A program made the position numbers and the translations under genes. From NCBI GenBank assembly GCA_016777395.1, contig JADHRO010000015.1:1-16568 (forward strand): 16,568 bases of DNA, given 5' to 3'. This document shows positions 15,610 to 16,568 of the stretch, one piece after another. Source of the stretch: Chitinophagales bacterium (GTDB lineage: Bacteria > Bacteroidota > Bacteroidia > Chitinophagales > UBA8649). A model generated the notes under the pieces. It had not been told where the DNA came from. It was given only the letters and a program-made list of their open reading frames with translations, and ran no database searches. How positions within the stretch are numbered: position 1 is the stretch's first letter; each line of letters starts with the position of its first letter.

Positions 15610-16568
15610 CTACACTTCCTCTACAGGGTATCCCCATTCTTCAAAGGCGAATGCCCAATCTTTATTTATACGCCGTTGAGTTTCAGGACTTATATTTCGA
15701 AAATTATTTTTCTTGTAATTTTTAACCGAATTAATATATTCTTGAATAAAAGGTTGAGCTTTATCAAAATTAGGTAAGGACAATTCCTGATACATACGTG
15801 ATATTTGACTCGAAGAATCCGTTTCCATTTCATCAAAACTCACTTCAACCAAGTTGCCTTTTGGTATAAGATTTTTTTCCGCAATGTACTTTTTCATAGT
15901 ATGCTCAAAAAAATACATAATCATATCCTCAATTTGTTCATGCGATACAAATTCAAGGAACTGTATTCTGACCGCTCGAAAAATAAGATGCCTGGTAGAA
16001 GCAAATACATCATAAGGGTTTCGGTGTATAAAAACAAACTTTGCATCTGGAAACAACTCCAACAATTCCTTAACTCTTGAGGTGTTATGCGGATTTTTTA
16101 GCACCAAACGTTTCCCATCATTATAGTAGCTTATATTCTTTAGCACCAAAAGATAATCATCTTGCCAAGCCTTTTTTTCATCCTCATTTATCCCTTTAAA
16201 AGTATTGTATTTATCAAAATATGAGCGATTACTAGGAAAACTCCAGGTATGAAACCCTGTCTTGGTGCTCATAATACTAAGTGGCTGTTCTTCCTCAGCG
16301 GGTAGATCTGTATCCACGCGCACATTGTCTTGTGGCCTTGTTTCCGGCATAAGTGGAGAAAGTAAAAACTTCAACCAAGACTTACTTAGCATGGCTATGT
16401 TAAACAAAAAACTCTGATAATTACTTAAAGTACCAAACTGAGGATCTTTATGAAAAAGGTAATGAACATGAGTAGTTCCGCTTCGCCAATGTCCTAGAAT
16501 AAACACTGGAGGTTTCTTAGAAAGGTCTTCCGCTTTAATACGTTTGCCAAAAATCAGATTTTGTAAAG
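15610..16568 (-). CDS. Sulfotransferase family protein (partial; N-terminus beyond the window)
   Basis: The visible 318 residues end with TAA-type termination at 15610 and stay open to the window edge, so the true start lies beyond 16568. A GTG at 16506 is in frame but falls inside the conserved strand KKPPVFILGHWRSGTTH and is not the start. RSGTT near the N-terminus is the PAPS 5'-phosphosulfate loop, and HRNPYDVFAST holds the Arg and Ser that bind the 3'-phosphate. LKNPH and RLVLKN fit the same fold. Such enzymes move sulfuryl groups from PAPS to hydroxyls or amines; the acceptor here is unknown. It is 116 bases upstream of pyrR and may be an independent gene. No PAPS synthesis genes are visible. 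Confidence 0.85.
   Translation of the reverse strand, partial: LQNLIFGKRIKAEDLSKKPPVFILGHWRSGTTHVHYLFHKDPQFGTLSNYQSFLFNIAMLSKSWLKFLLSPLMPETRPQDNVRVDTDLPAEEEQPLSIMSTKTGFHTWSFPSNRSYFDKYNTFKGINEDEKKAWQDDYLLVLKNISYYNDGKRLVLKNPHNTSRVKELLELFPDAKFVFIHRNPYDVFASTRHLIFRAVRIQFLEFVSHEQIEDMIMYFFEHTMKKYIAEKNLIPKGNLVEVSFDEMETDSSSQISRMYQELSLPNFDKAQPFIQEYINSVKNYKKNNFRNISPETQRRINKDWAFAFEEWGYPVEEV

Noticed and set aside
16399..16410. GTTAAACAAAAA, 11 of 12 bases like the operator half-site
   Set aside because: It is a lone half-site inside the sulfotransferase coding region, where it encodes Phe-Leu-Phe-Asn; no partner at a 14-base spacing.

Overview
The window looks like a chromosomal segment of a Bacteroidota bacterium (Cytophagales or Flavobacteriales type; I cannot place it more finely). 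It is AT-rich, tightly packed and shows almost no Shine-Dalgarno sites. Recognisable promoters follow the Bacteroidota pattern (TTTG, about 19 bp, TAnnTTTG), and most protein sequences are of Bacteroidota type. I see no rRNA, tRNA, insertion sequence, phage gene or CRISPR array. The main content is a carotenoid locus with its own regulatory switch.

Left part, + strand: the 3' end of an unrecognised gene (1-86) and phenylalanine 4-hydroxylase (135-902). Then comes a three-gene overlapping operon (1101-4271): a Rieske non-haem iron oxygenase, a CrtU/desaturase-like flavoprotein and a membrane lycopene beta-cyclase with both PxE(E/D) motifs.

Right part, - strand, read from right to left: a PAPS-dependent sulfotransferase cut by the window edge, pyrR-pyrB (TAATG overlap), then a train of six close or overlapping genes: GT4 glycosyltransferase, GT2 glycosyltransferase, ribBA, crtD, cruF and a MerR-type B12-binding (CarH/LitR-like) regulator. 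The regulator is followed by a 94-bp control region and then ECF sigma factor, crtI and crtB. The two halves converge at 4272-4455.

How they fit together: CrtB and CrtI make lycopene, the cyclase closes one or both ends, CruF hydrates an open (psi) end, and CrtD adds a 3',4' double bond. The CrtU-like protein and Rieske enzyme probably modify the ring end, and the glycosyltransferases may decorate the hydroxyl. RibBA could support the FAD demand of the three flavoproteins. The predicted pigment is a monocyclic, 1'-hydroxylated, 3',4'-didehydro carotenoid with an unusual, possibly aromatic ring; crtE, crtZ and crtW are not in the window. The MerR regulator probably represses the sigma-crtI-crtB promoter in the dark with a B12 cofactor. 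The control region holds four 12-bp half-sites arranged as two spaced palindromes laid directly over the -33/-7 promoter, which is the most striking non-coding signal in the window.
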